Part shown: piece by piece, positions 24,545-36,290 of the stretch
How the letters are laid out: every line of letters starts with the position of its first letter
How positions within the stretch are numbered: the stretch's first letter is position 1
From: Paragonimus westermani
Lineage: Eukaryota > Platyhelminthes > Trematoda > Plagiorchiida > Troglotrematidae
Direction of reading: 5' to 3'
NCBI GenBank assembly: GCA_008508345.1
Contig: QNGE01002682.1
Span: 42,264-106,263, forward strand
DNA: 64,000 nucleotides
Notes under the pieces: generated by a model
The model's database searches: none
What the model saw: the letters and a program-made list of their open reading frames with translations, nothing else
Told to the model about the DNA's origin: nothing
Program-made: the position numbers and the translations under genes

Positions 24545-25890
24545 ACAACATGAGGGTCAATGACTTATTCTTCGCCATATCAGATGGTGTCTTCTACCAA
24601 GAGTGTTCATTTTCCTTCAGATCTTATTCAGGAAGCCGTGAGCATACTAGTGAGACAAGCTTCACAGTGAGTGCATCCAGATACTATCAGGTGGCCTCTT
24701 CCAGCCTAAAGCACCACTCACAAACAAGTCGCGTTTCGGCAAGATATTGTGAAGCCATCGAAGCCTATGAGACGAGATCAGTGTGATCAAGAGTCGACGG
24801 AGTCTATCTGTCTCGAAGACACATCGGCGAACTTCTTCACTGTCGACATGATGTTCCCACCATACGTTGCTAATGCTCCCAGAACAATGATGGTCGAAAA
24901 CAGATATTCTGTGAACATTCTCCACCCGAGCTGATCACATTTCGGACCCGTACAATAGGAGTGCTCCAACGGTGACATCGTACACTCGGCCTTCCACAGA
25001 GAAAATGTGATAATGCCGACGCCACAATAGTGTAAGTTGGCAAACCCCATCCGAGCTTTGGCTACATGGTTTACGATATCATCGCACTTTCCACCAACGC
25101 TGATACAGTTTCCAAGGTGCACGGACATCTCGGTCATCTCTAACGGCCCATCACCAGTTGTGAGATTAGATGCAGAGTCCTGCCAATCTTGTAGCAACAC
25201 CTTACACTTATTAGGGGAAAAGACCATACCAAACTGACGAACTGAAGCCTCTATCCTTTCTAAGCTCTTCTGGACTGCCTGAGACTCCTCAAGGACTTAA
25301 GTGATGTCTGCATATTCTATATCTCGAAGTTGAGTGCCTGAAAGCAGTTCATATAATCATATCCACAGTGTGTCAAGGCATATTCCAGAATCTAGCATAC
25401 TGCAAAGCTGAACGGAAAGGTGGAGAATGGATCACCTGGTTACGTCAAGTGAGAGGCTAAATGCTGTCTCTACGCTTCCATAAGCCTAACCAGATCCAAG
25501 ATCTGATAGCAAATTGTTTCCAGGATGTTCACGCAATTCTGAAGTACAACATTCCACGATGGAAAGTTCCACGGTGCAGTTCTGTCAGCTAAGTCAAACA
25601 CTCTTCTGATGTCCAAAAATACAACTGTTGGCCTTCAGTATGAGTCTGATAAGGTTCGACGATTTGATAAGTGTACCCATGGCCATGGAGAAACCCAGCT
25701 TGGTCCTCGCGGATATGCCGTTAACATATTTCGCTCAGCCTACGAGGTGTAACGATTGTAAACAAATTCGACGCAATAGAAATGATGACAACTATTCCAT
25801 GATTTGCACCTGAAGTGTCTAAGCCCTTTTTGAGAGCAGTGAAGTTGGTCAAACTCCAGTCATCTGAATACGTCATAAAACAAGTCCTGT
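24545..25890 (-). pseudogene. RTE-type LINE reverse transcriptase pseudogene
   Basis: Read on the minus strand, decayed pieces appear in RT order: DWSLTNFTALKKGL and IVVIISIASNLFTIVT (about 25,760-25,860), EDQAGFLHGHGY (about 25,690), FLDIRRVFDLADRTA (motif A, about 25,590), then IEYADI (motif C remnant, about 25,310). A frame of 146 codons ending at 24,787 follows, with SPNKCKVLLQDWQDSASNLT and a YLG-like HLGNCISVGG. The C-terminal part continues in other frames: RISVFDHHCSGSI, SHRLRWLHN, GWKRP, and SRLPE with PSDMAKNKS near the end. Many frameshifts and stops are present and the second Asp of YADD is lost. No endonuclease was seen, consistent with 5' truncation. Confidence 0.7.
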
Positions 25891-27720
25891 TCACTATTGT
25901 GTTATTCTTATGCATTCAAAAGTATTTTCGAACGAGTTAACCACTCCGTGATTGAGATAGTTAGCAAACAGAAAGAGAAATTTAACTCGGATGTGACAAT
26001 CAGGCGTGTAGCAAACACTTCCACAGGTAATCAGTTGCTAGCAATGACATTACTCGTCCGAATGGACAAACTGATGAGAGATTGTGGCAAGAACTGTTGT
26101 GTGTTGCACGATGCCGCTATCGTGCAGTATGGCACGAGTCGAAAACTCATAATCTAAAGGGCGGTTCCTGGTGCCAGGAAACTCAGGAGATAAGAATGAC
26201 GATTAAACACGTGTACATGCTTTGTGTTGGGCATGCCCATAGAAAGAGCAGCGATGCACTGCTGCCACTAAATGTGAGTACATGTCAGACGTGCAAATTC
26301 GTGTTGTGCCATGCGACTAACTGACAAAGCTCTGGCAAAGACAAGCCTCTAGTCCACTGCGTTTTTCGAGAGGAGCTAACTAAGAAACATATCTTAACAC
26401 GAAATCAGATGAGAATGATGTTCAATTTGTAACTATACAAATGTCAAACAAGTTGTGAACTCTGACCCCTTAGCCGAACAGTCTCCGAAGGAAAAAGCTG
26501 GCCAAGAATGACAGATTGTTTTTACTCAACCTTGGTCGTCGTTCAGCTTTTGTTCAAAATCGATTAGGGATTTCTGGAATGGTAAGCCGTATTCTGTATA
26601 CGTGCAAAACCATCAAGATGTCGCGCACTTAGTTAACGTGCCCACAACATCATAGGGGTGATCTGAGCGGCACTAAACAATTTCAGTTACTTAGGAAAAC
26701 AGTAGTGAATGTGCAACAGTCATGTTGTGTTTTGTTTTGCTTGTTCGTTAGTACTTCCAATAACCTTGATTCATCAAGGTTGGTTGTTTAGGTCTTGCGT
26801 GCGCTCAAGCAAGCTGTTTTCATCACCATCTATCACAAGCACACTCGACGTAGCAGCTGATCGATATTCTGGTTGGCCGGCGTTCGTCGACTCCAGTTCC
26901 GCCCGTTATACCTTGAGCATGAGCTTTGCTTAATTGCATTTTCTGCAGTCAGGAAACCACTCCGTTCAAATCATACTTCACATTGCCCATTATTTGCAGA
27001 AATTCTGTACGAATACAAAGCTACCATGATGAAATCGAACAGGTTGTTGTGATAAGGTTTATTGAGAGAATGCTGTAACAACAGCGGCAGTACCGTTTTG
27101 ATCAATGGATCCCACATCAATAAACGATTGCAGTAAAGTGATATTTGATCCAACTGAACACCAGCGTTTGACAATATCCTCTTTATTGCAAAGCATCAGC
27201 AACAAATGAACGGGCCACACGAAAAATTATTATTCGAAATTTTAACGGAGCTTCTGTAGAGAACGAACTCGAGACTAATGCTAAGTAATGAACTAGTACT
27301 CTTGTAGACATCAGTATACACAAAGTAATCGGTAAGGCGATGTGAAACAGTGCATCACCAACCATACTATGGTCCGCCGCACTGGGTATCACGAACGACT
27401 GCGCTGATTGACAGCTGCTGGACCAACAACATCAGAGCAATCAGGACACTCAAGGTCGTTTGTGGTCGTGCTGCTATGGTTGGTGAACCTGAAGCTAGAA
27501 CATGTTGTAGTCTTCAAACGGCTCTTCTTGTTGCTTAAATCATCATATCGTTCGTTCTCGAAAATTAATTATTGCATAAAGATGGGTAAAATTGTGGCGT
27601 CAAAACCACATGACCACCACTAGTTGTTACGGTGCCCCCGGAATGATGTACTAGACATATGTCTGGTAATTATGAAACGGTTCCCCTCTACTGTTCTGTA
27701 TTAGCTTTCCTGCATATAAA
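25891..27720. other. anonymous region before the BEL/Pao element
   Basis: Short frames of 60-86 codons on both strands, none with a recognisable domain. The first part may be more eroded RTE sequence. Bases 27,721-27,725 (CTGAG) are the left target duplication of the BEL/Pao element. Confidence 0.4.
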
Positions 27721-27725
27721 CTGAG

Positions 27726-28229
27726 TGTATCGAGTTTTTGAACTACAATCATGTGAAAATCTGACCCAACCCAATTCCCCTAAATATTCATCCCTCTGCA
27801 TTCAACCTCCCCTGTTTCTGGACGTCAATTGGACCTTGACCTAGACGAGTTTGTTTTGTCACGTCAATTTGATGGTTGTGCGAATAGCCAGTTGTCGGTC
27901 ATTGCACTTTACTTGGATGGTGAGTACACCCCCTTCTTGGGAGCTCGGTTCATCCCCATTGTTTTGAACCTGTTGACTGCTCGGAAGAGCTCTTTTGGGT
28001 ATGAATGCCTTATTATGTGATTATAGTTCATATTTAGCCCGTTCAGCAGCTAAGTGTAATCCACTCCCTGAAAACGATCCGTCGATCGAAACTGTTGAGG
28101 TTGTTTAAATATTCAATTTGATAATTTGTTCAATAGTACCGTGGCATTACGATCCGATCTTGTTTTGAATATTTGGGATCGTCGGTTTATCGCTACGCGT
28201 TGCTCAACGTCTTCGTGGAAGATCGTACA
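27726..28229 (+). repeat. 5' LTR of the BEL/Pao element
   Basis: 504 bp, TGTATCGA to ATCGTACA, same length as the solo LTR at 13,542-14,045 and nearly identical to it. It would carry the promoter and polyadenylation signal. Any coding frame within it is coincidental. Confidence 0.95.
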
Positions 28230-28268
28230 GTACTCAACAGTGATCCTCAGTCCGCTAAACCCCTGATA

Positions 28269-30012
28269 ATGTCTAACAATGTCAAGAAACAACCCATTCT
28301 GGATGGTCAGTCGAATTCAGTCGAGCAAGTCAAAGGTGTTATTGATTCTTTCTCATGCTCTGGTTCCCGTGTTAGTTGTAATAGCCGTGTTCAGGCCGGA
28401 TCTGCATTGTTAAGGGCTGAACTGAAAGAAAGGCAGCTTAAGGCAGAAGTTGAATTACAGATGGTTTTGTTGCGAACTAGTCAGAACTAGAGGAGGCTAG
28501 GCTAAACGCTATGCTAGCTGACGAAGATGATATCTGTGATGAGCATGTGGAGACAAAAACAATGATGGTGGAGGTGAGCGGAATGCTCACATTCACAGGT
28601 TTCTTGATGACTGTGGGGTGCGGGTGAATCCGGTTACAATCCGCACCGCAGAACTAGTATCGACCTCGTCACGTGCAGAAGTTGGCTCCGCACTACGTCC
28701 ACTATCTGCGACCTTGGCGCTGCCAAAGGTTGAACTTGGGTTTTTTGATGGCAACCCGATGACCTAATGGAAATTTGTCCGTCGGTTCGAGAGCTATGTC
28801 GAATCTAAAGTGCCGGATGATGGCCAGAGACTCCTTTACCTTATGTATTACTGCAAGGGTCGAGCTAGGGAGTCGATAGATGAGTGTGTCATGCTAGAAC
28901 CCAACGATGGCTATCGCAGAGCACGACAATTGCTGAAGGAACTCTACGGACAGCCATATTTTGTCGCTAGATCTATGATAGATGGTCTGCTACCCAACGT
29001 CAGATATGTAGGCAACAGCGTCGAAGCTTTATTGCAGTTGTCCATACGAATGCAGAACTGTTCTATTGGATTGGGTCAAATGAACTCCATGGCCGACCTC
29101 AACTCGGTGACTGCACTGGAGCGTATTGTGAGAGCCCTACCAGATCACCTACAACATAAGTGGGCGGAAACTGCGGACCACATCTTTGGTATGGCACGAG
29201 AGCTGTCCTTTGATGAACTGACCGAGTTTATCTCGCGTTGTGCGAGATTTGCACGAAGCAGGTATGGTCAGGTAGTGAATGAAATTGAACGGAAGGAATC
29301 GAGGACAGCGCAATGGTCCGAGAGCAGCCGGCAAGATACTAAAAGAGGCTCCTTTGAGTCATCCAGCCTGCTCGTTAGCCGAGACTGGGCCAACGCCCCT
29401 GGAGTCAATTGTGTGTTGTGCTCTCAGAAACACACCCTCGAGGCGTGTGAGTCCTTTCTAGCCATGAGTGTACCCATGAGATGGGACAGCTTGCGACGGC
29501 TTGGATATTGCTTTGTTTGCCTCAAATTATACCACCGAGCCTCAGACTGCACGGTCAGGTCGCGTTGTGATACTGTCGGCTGTGGCGGGCGTCACCATAG
29601 CCTGCTGCACCGCACGCCCGCAGAGCCCGTGGCCGAGACAGCTAGTGGACATCAGGTTACTTGTAATATGGCTAGCACAGCTGAAAAGCATACAAGGCTG
29701 GGTATAGCACCAGTGAAAGTCGACTCGATACACGGTCCAATCTCAACGTATGCGTTCTTAGATCCCGGCTCCGACACCACTCTAGTGAAAGAGGATCTAC
29801 TCGAGCGTATCGGTGTCCCTATCACTCAGTCCATCTTGTCCGTCACAACTATGAACGGGTTAACAACCGCCCGTTGCAAGAATGTCCTCCTGAGGATTGT
29901 TTCCTTTGACGGACAAGAGACAGTCGACATCAATACTGCTTATTCAGTGGCCGATCTACCCCTAAGACATGTCCCATCCATAAAAAGGAAGCCCAAAGAT
30001 GGTCACACCTGA
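28269..30012 (+). pseudogene. gag-protease region of the BEL/Pao element
   Basis: A frame begins MSNNVKKQPILDGQ at 28,269, the likely gag start, and hits TAG at 28,488-28,490. Reading continues in a second frame (EEARLNAMLADEDD) and then, after about 28,570, in the main frame. There FFDGNPMT is followed by TAA at 28,765-28,767 and WKFVRRFES, so a conserved residue before the Trp was mutated to a stop. From 28,810 the frame is open for 400 codons. Counting from there, zinc knuckles are at C201-C204-H208-C213 and C234-C237-H242-C247, and the aspartic protease site FLDPGSDTTL is at D318. A frameshift near 29,990 cuts the link to pol. The first codon at 28,810 is GTG, not a real start. Confidence 0.88.
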
Positions 30013-31717
30013 AAGATCTTCCATTCGACGAGATTCACGATGCTAAAGTAACCATTCTTATCGGATATGACGTGCCTGAAGCTCACTGGGTTATGGATCA
30101 GAAACTCGGAAAGCGTGGGCAACCCTGCGCAGTCAGATCGCTACTTGGTTGGGTTCTTAGCAGCCCCCTCCAAAGAAAGCCACGAAAAACTGTCTCGAAT
30201 AATTGTGTCTGTCATGATGGAACTAATCTGACAGAGACGGTCACCAAGTTTAGTACGTTCTCTGCAAACCGAATAACTGCCATACACGATCCGACATTCC
30301 CCGATCATTGGCGACACGCGAGGTTGGGAGACAATCCAGCAGATAGTGCTCCTCGTGGGGTACATAATCACTCTGGTAAGAAAGATATCGTCCGTCTGGT
30401 TCAGAGGGCTAGCTTTCCGAACGAACTTTCCCTCTTGATGAGGTTGGATGAGTCTGGACAAACAGTTCAGTTGTCAAAGGGAGGTCCACTTCGCAAGTTA
30501 AACCCTACTTTGATTGATGGGATGATGCGAGTGGGTGGACGACTGATGCTGGCTAATATGAAGTTTCACCTAAAACGCCCAGTAATACTTCCCAAGCGTC
30601 ATCATGTGTCAGACCAGACTGCCAACCACCGTCATATGTTGGAAGAGTTTTGCAGTGTGTCACATATCCCCCCGTTAATCAGGCTCCGATTTTGGATTAT
30701 TCAGGGTGCATCCGTTGTCGAACATGCCATCGGAGCTTGCTTCCACTGTCGTCTTCTGAACGCCATCGCGGGCAAACAAATGATGGCTCACTTGCCACCA
30801 GTGCGAATGGAACGGGGTAGGCACCCGTTTGTCAATGTTGGTGTGGACTGTTTTGGTTCACTCAGTGTGAAGCAAGATAGGGGCAGGAAAAAAGTTATGA
30901 TTGTGTCATAACCTGCCTTCAGTCCAGAGCTGTCCACCTCGAGGCCGCACATTCCATGAGCACCGATTCATTCCTGATGGTTTTGGTGCGTCTCATTGGG
31001 AGACGGGGTTGCCCTATTAATGTTTATTCCGACAACAGGTTCAACGTCACCGCTGCAGGCAAAGAACTCAAACGATGGACGAGTAGCTTAGATAGTGCCT
31101 CTACCACCAGCAAATCACTACAAAAGCATATCCAATGGCATGATAATCCACCATATGCGACCCATCAGATGGGTGTGTGGGAGCATCTTATACGGTCGGT
31201 TCGGCGCATCCTAGGATCGATCTGTGCCGAACAAACCCCCGACGACGAAACCCTGTCTACTCTTCTTGTCGACGTGGAAAGAATGTTGAATAACAGACCG
31301 TTAGTGCCTGTTACATCGAATATTCAAGACGGGCTGGCATTACCACCCAATGATATGTTGCTTGTGCGGGATAATAATAGAATTCGCCCCAATCAGACGA
31401 CATTACAACTGTTTAAACATAAGTGGAAACAAACCAATTATCTGGCTGGACTCTTCTGGAGTCGCTGGACGAAACAGTACCTCCCCACCGTGAAAGCACG
31501 GCAGATGTGGATACGTACAGAACGCAATTTCCGTCAGAGAGACGTCGTATTGATAATTTCATAACCCCTATCAAGAAATACATGGCCTTTAGGTGTGATA
31601 GTTAGTTGTGACGCTGACAAGGACGGTTTAGTGCGGACTGCCGTGGTGAGGACTAAGTCCGGGGTAGTAAAGCGAGATATCAGACGTCTGTGCCTATTGG
31701 AGGAAGGAGTGACGTAG
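30013..31717 (+). pseudogene. pol remnant: RNase H end and integrase, RT deleted
   Basis: After the frameshift the sequence reads DLPFDE, TILIGYDVPEAHWVM and SLLGWVLS, the segment that normally leads into RT. Within about 80 bp it jumps to FSANRITAIHDPTFPDHWRH and NPADSAPRGVH, the end of RNase H, so several hundred codons are deleted near 30,170-30,260. The integrase follows: a HHCC-type zinc region, LRFWIIQGASVVEHA, and VGVDCFGS with the first catalytic Asp at 30,846. A frameshift lies near 30,895-30,911. The second catalytic Asp is in YSDN (31,031) and the Glu in GVWEHLIRSV (31,181), so the D,D,E triad survives. TAA at 31,562-31,564 interrupts the C-terminal domain, which continues in frame (KDGLVRTAVVRTKSG) to a TAG at 31,715-31,717. 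Confidence 0.9.
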
Positions 31718-32017
31718 GCGGGATGAGTGCAGCTGACACCTAGTCCGTATTGAGAGTGCAAGGTATGAGTCATGGAGAACGGCTTGTGCCTAAACGCGCT
31801 CTTCAATGTCGGGCATTCAAGGAGCTCAAGAAATGGGAGTCATTGTGGTGGGCTTTCATTGCACAATAGTTCCTTGGGATTTGTGTCGCGCCCTAAGCCT
31901 GATAAATGTTAGGTCCGAGGTCTTTCGACCTAGTGACTAGTTAGGTTGGGAACCAGAGCTGTGTGGAACCACCATTCTGCGAGCAAACTTCGGCCGTGTT
32001 CGGATTTTGTGGCCCAG
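31718..32017 (+). other. BEL/Pao 3' internal untranslated segment
   Basis: Between the pol stop and the 3' LTR. No open frame of note. The last bases before the LTR (TTTTGTGGCCCAG) are not a purine tract, so the second-strand primer site is either unusual or eroded. Confidence 0.6.
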
Positions 32018-32461
32018 TGTATCAAATTTTGAACTGCTATCATGTGAAAATCCGACCCAACCCAATTCCCCTAAATATTCATCCCTCTGCATTCAACCTC
32101 CCCTGTTTCTGGACGTCAATTGGACCTTGACCTAGACGAGTTTGTTTTGTCACGTCAATTTGATGGTTGTGCGAATAGCCAGTTGTCGGTCACTATGCTT
32201 TAATTGGGTGGGGTGTGCAGTCCCTTTTCTGGAGCTCGGCTCATCCCCATTGTTTTGAACCTGTTGACTGCTCGGAAGAGCTCTTTTGGGTATGAATGCA
32301 TTATTATGTGATTACAGTTCATATTTAGCCCGTTCAGCAGCAAAGTGTAATCCACTCCCTGAAAACGATCTGTCGATCGAACCTGTTGAGGTTGTTTTGA
32401 ATATTTGGGATCGTCGGTTTATCGCTACGCGTTGCTCAACCTCTTCGTGGAAGATCGTACA
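32018..32461 (+). repeat. 3' LTR of the BEL/Pao element, with 60-bp deletion
   Basis: 444 bp, starting TGTATC and ending ATCGTACA. Compared with the 5' LTR it lacks 60 bp near 32,395, between two TTGTT copies that flank the missing part in the full-length LTRs. It also has a cluster of differences at about 32,190-32,240, while the rest is nearly identical. Confidence 0.93.
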
Positions 32462-32466
32462 CTGAA

Positions 32467-35240
32467 TGACTTTCTGATGAAAAAAATTGGCATATTGCCA
32501 TTCAGCCCCTACCATGATTGTTTCAAGGCAATTGCCAATTCATCCGTCAACGTGTACAACCTGACATCTTTGCATAACAGCCCAACCACGAGGCCCCACT
32601 GAATTCTGTGAGGGTGGGATTACGAATACCAACCGACTAGTCCAGCACCATAACCTCTGGAAGAAGTAGCGGACTAGTGATATGAACTAGGGATTCGTCT
32701 TGCTGGAGAATTACGGTCTCTGATCAATTTGTTGAGTCTGGAAATATGAACACACATTATATGTTTTGTATACCACTGTTAGCGTAATTAGCTCATACGT
32801 CGAAATACCACACACACAACCAGCTGTCGTCCGTTGTCATTTCGCCGACCAAAACCCGCGTTTCTTTCTTGAACAGGGCATCAGCAGTTTCTATATACAA
32901 CAGGTCCGTTTAGATTATCTTTCTCATCACCACAGTAAACGTAATGTTGAAAATGAATCCAACAGCTTTTATATACGTTCATACTAATCGACGTTGTACT
33001 CAGTATTGACTCCAAGTTACAATTGTTCTCTTTTTCCTATATCACGGCCTCAGAGTTTTGTCTGTTACCAGATGCACATCTTGTAGAATGAGGTTGACTA
33101 TGAGTGTCGATCTGAGCTCTGGAGCACGTCTTGTTGCATTGGAAGCTAATCTTGCTACTCGCCACTTCTCTTTGTTCTTCACTCTCTTGACTCTGATTGC
33201 TGGTTTCTTCAAAAAACGCGCTATAGTGTCCCTTTCCCTCCAGAACGTTCTGGTACCCTCTCTTTTGTCCAGCAATACCTGTTGTAACCCTATGAAGAGT
33301 CTTTTTCAAAGCTGTCAGTTGGTTCCCTAGTGGAATGACACTAACCGAACACTTGCATACTGAAGTGCTGTAGTCACATAGGGTACACGATGAAAACACC
33401 ACCAGAACAACTAGTCAACAGTAGTATATACTCAGTGATGGCAGACTTGAAGTTCAAGGTGTCTGTTGTCTGCCAGTAACATCGGACTAGCACATAAGCT
33501 CGACAGCACCATGGTAAAATTGGGTGGTCAGTGATTTTTATCAGTGGCCAATTTGTCGGTTTGGCTAGATCATTCAGCCTTTATAACCACTATTGAAACG
33601 ATTTCATCCCACTGCACTCTAACATCTGCTCATTTCTGACGAAAAACTGTAGTTCTGATCGGGATACTGAGAAAGATGTCGCTGAAAACCGGGGTGTCTT
33701 CAAACTGGGTGCTGTATTGACCCTCATGAGTCCCGACTTTTTGTCACCTTTTATAGTTTACGTCAGCTTATTCAAAAATTAGTCAATTTTAAGTTTGTGT
33801 TGTTTCAAATACCGAACCAACTGTTGGCAGTTAAAATTCTCCACCTTATCAGGATTGAGAGCCACATCGGGAAATGTGGATGCGTCCCTTCTTTCCTCTG
33901 GGTGATAATGGGATCATCAGTTCTAACTCGACTACTCAAAGAGGCCATGTCAAACTCAGGAGTAATACCATCTGGACTTGGCGGTCTGAGTTGGATGGAA
34001 ACCAGTTCGAACACAACCCTAACCGATGTGTGTGTGTGTGCACTTCAAGGATAACAAATAATTGCGTCTAACACACCAAAACGCATGCACACTTCCACTG
34101 AGCGTTTTGTGCCATCGTGAAACACACGCGCACGCATGCACCTCAAGGTCACAGCTGTGGTTAAAAGTCCAAAGTTAACAACAAAAGTGCAACTTAACAT
34201 GCCAGATTTGCATCGATTTGAATGAGATAAACCCAGCAATAACCGTATCTTTTACACCGCTCAGTGACCACACTTTTAGTAATTTGAAAATCATACTGTC
34301 GTTGCTTGGAGCACATTATAAATTTCACTACTACGTGTGAATATACACAATACATAGAAATCACAATCCCACGAGCTAGATTTGAAACCAAACGGTTGTG
34401 AGGTGTCGATTTCGAGTTCACACAACCGCTACCTGTTAAATAGATGATGAGGTAGTATGACTGAGCATGGTAGGCGTTTTTGGATCAACAGCCTTGCTGT
34501 CCGTTACTGTTAGATAACAAAGCTGATGACTGAAATCACGTCATGAACCAGTCCGACTCATTGTTTGGATTAAACGAGGTCATTCTTGCCTACCGACCCA
34601 TCAAGAAGTGATCACCAGTGAAGCACCCTAATGTAATCAGTGTGTGCTATAAATCACACGTACTCACAAATAGCATGATGTACCGAACTGAGGTCCCGTA
34701 TCCAAATTGCTTCCAACCGGTACATATGGAGAAAACAACAAAAAGCATTAAGTGCTTTTATAATCGTTTTTACTCGTTTATTTAGACTCATTTAACATTC
34801 ATAGTAAATGGCGGGAGCAAATTTGCTCAGTGTATGTCTGTGATTGTCAACTTGGTGGGAACACAAAAAAAGTGTAGTTGTCAGGTCTTTGTTGTAGTGA
34901 TTTCGGATGAGGAATAAGCATGGGACTCTGATGAAAACCGTAATCCGACCATCAATAAAAGCGTCCTAGCCATCGGTCAACATCAACCAATTCGACTACC
35001 GTTCTTTACAAACCTGACCATTTTGCTATGTCATTCGAAGTTGGCTATATTGTAGTCTTAATCAAACGTCTAGATGTGTAAAAGTTGAAACGTGCACAAA
35101 GCCGATCGATCAGTTTTCATAAAAGAAACTACATTGTCCCCACTACGCCTAGAAAGGATCTAGTGCTTCTGTATGTTTACTTCGCTATCGTCGGCAGATA
35201 TATGACTGCTTCTGATGATGTAGACAGGTCGTCAGAAAGG
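32467..35240. other. anonymous region
   Basis: No recognised gene. On the minus strand a frame of 121 codons (33,037-33,402) overlaps a second frame rich in Lys and Arg; neither matches a family I know. A short (GT)n run lies at about 34,027-34,040. Otherwise nothing stands out. Confidence 0.35.
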
Positions 35241-35244
35241 AAGA

Positions 35245-35455
35245 ACCTGTTTGGTACGGGTATCAAATGTCAGATACCGAAATGGCTGTTAAGTTCGGGG
35301 ATCGGTTACGCAACCAATGCTATAATAAAACATCTTCCGCATATCACTCCTCATGTGGATCCACGAGTCACATTTACAGTGCTATTCAAACTCAAACTAA
35401 AGCCATTACTGCATACCCAGGAGGTTATGTGAATTCATCGATTAAATCCTAACTT
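35245..35455 (+). pseudogene. Penelope-like element remnant: C-terminal GIY-YIG tail
   Basis: Within a 115-codon frame the plus strand reads CQIPKWLLSSG, then NAIIKHLPHITPHVDPRVTF, then KLKPLLHTQEV. These match, in order, the PKWL, IxKHLL-TGH-VDP and KP-LC-QK-V blocks of Penelope endonuclease C termini. The RFxEA block between the last two is missing, so there is a small internal deletion. The upstream YIG core cannot be read with confidence. Confidence 0.5.
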
Positions 35456-36288
35456 GTGTGCATAAAAACAGCTACCGACAAATCCTCATTGGTTTGCTGT
35501 AGATTCAAATGTTGCCGCTCAATTTTGCACTGTATTTCGAAACCAGTTTTTGGGACGGATTCACTGCCTAATGCTTTTAATCCCATTCCAACCGGTACCA
35601 CTTGGCAGACACTGTTTTAATTCCGCTTCGGTTGTGTACCTTGTCTAACAACATCGTCAATCCTTTTAGCTTTAACTAGTAAGCACAAAACATGCATCAT
35701 TTCAGCCGTGTTGCATCAGTTTCATGTCGCGTATCATCCAATGCGGTTCAGTTGCATCAGGCCATTTCTATCTTGTTCACATAAGCAACAAGATCATACT
35801 TACATTAACCAGACATTAATCGTGTGAAGTTTGTATGAGAAACCAAAAAGAGATGATTGAAATAACACTGATTTGGAAATTTTTTGAAAGTTTGTTACAT
35901 TTTTCAAGTGTATACATCACCTAGAAGAAGCTTTACGTACAACATCGCATCCACGAAGGGAAAATGCTTGCGCACAGTCCAATAAAACTAAACCCATCTA
36001 ATAAGGTTTAAATGTTAAATTATGGATGTCTAAAGTCTACTTGAAAAGTTAGTAAGGTTACTCTCAGTTTAACCGTTACTTAGAATCTCACAGCAGCACT
36101 ACAGTACGAACTGCACACCGCTTGTAATTCACCACAATAATTGTATTCCGGTAGAAATTACGGCCAGTTTACAGAAATGCCTCGTTCAGGGCTAGTTAGC
36201 AGAGTACATCACTGCCATTAACGGAGTGCGAACTCTGGATACACTGTCGGAATTCCCGAATGAACGGTTAGCAATCGAAGCTAACAGA
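35456..36288. other. anonymous spacer
   Basis: No gene or repeat recognised; AT-rich in places. Confidence 0.4.
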
Positions 36289-36290
36289 AC

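Larger units (their letters stand above)
27726..32461 (+). mobile_element. BEL/Pao LTR retrotransposon, internally deleted and degenerate
   Basis: A complete insertion of 4,736 bp: 5' LTR, gag, protease, RNase H end, integrase, 3' LTR. The flanks are CTGAG (left) and CTGAA (right, 32,462-32,466), a 5-bp target duplication with one change. The gag FDG-P-x-W-F motif, two zinc knuckles, the DPGS protease site and the BEL-type integrase fix the family. The reverse transcriptase and most of RNase H are missing, which would make the element non-autonomous. Several frameshifts and three in-frame stops show it is also dead. No clear tRNA primer-binding site (TGG...) directly follows the 5' LTR and no strong polypurine tract precedes the 3' LTR. 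Confidence 0.93.
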
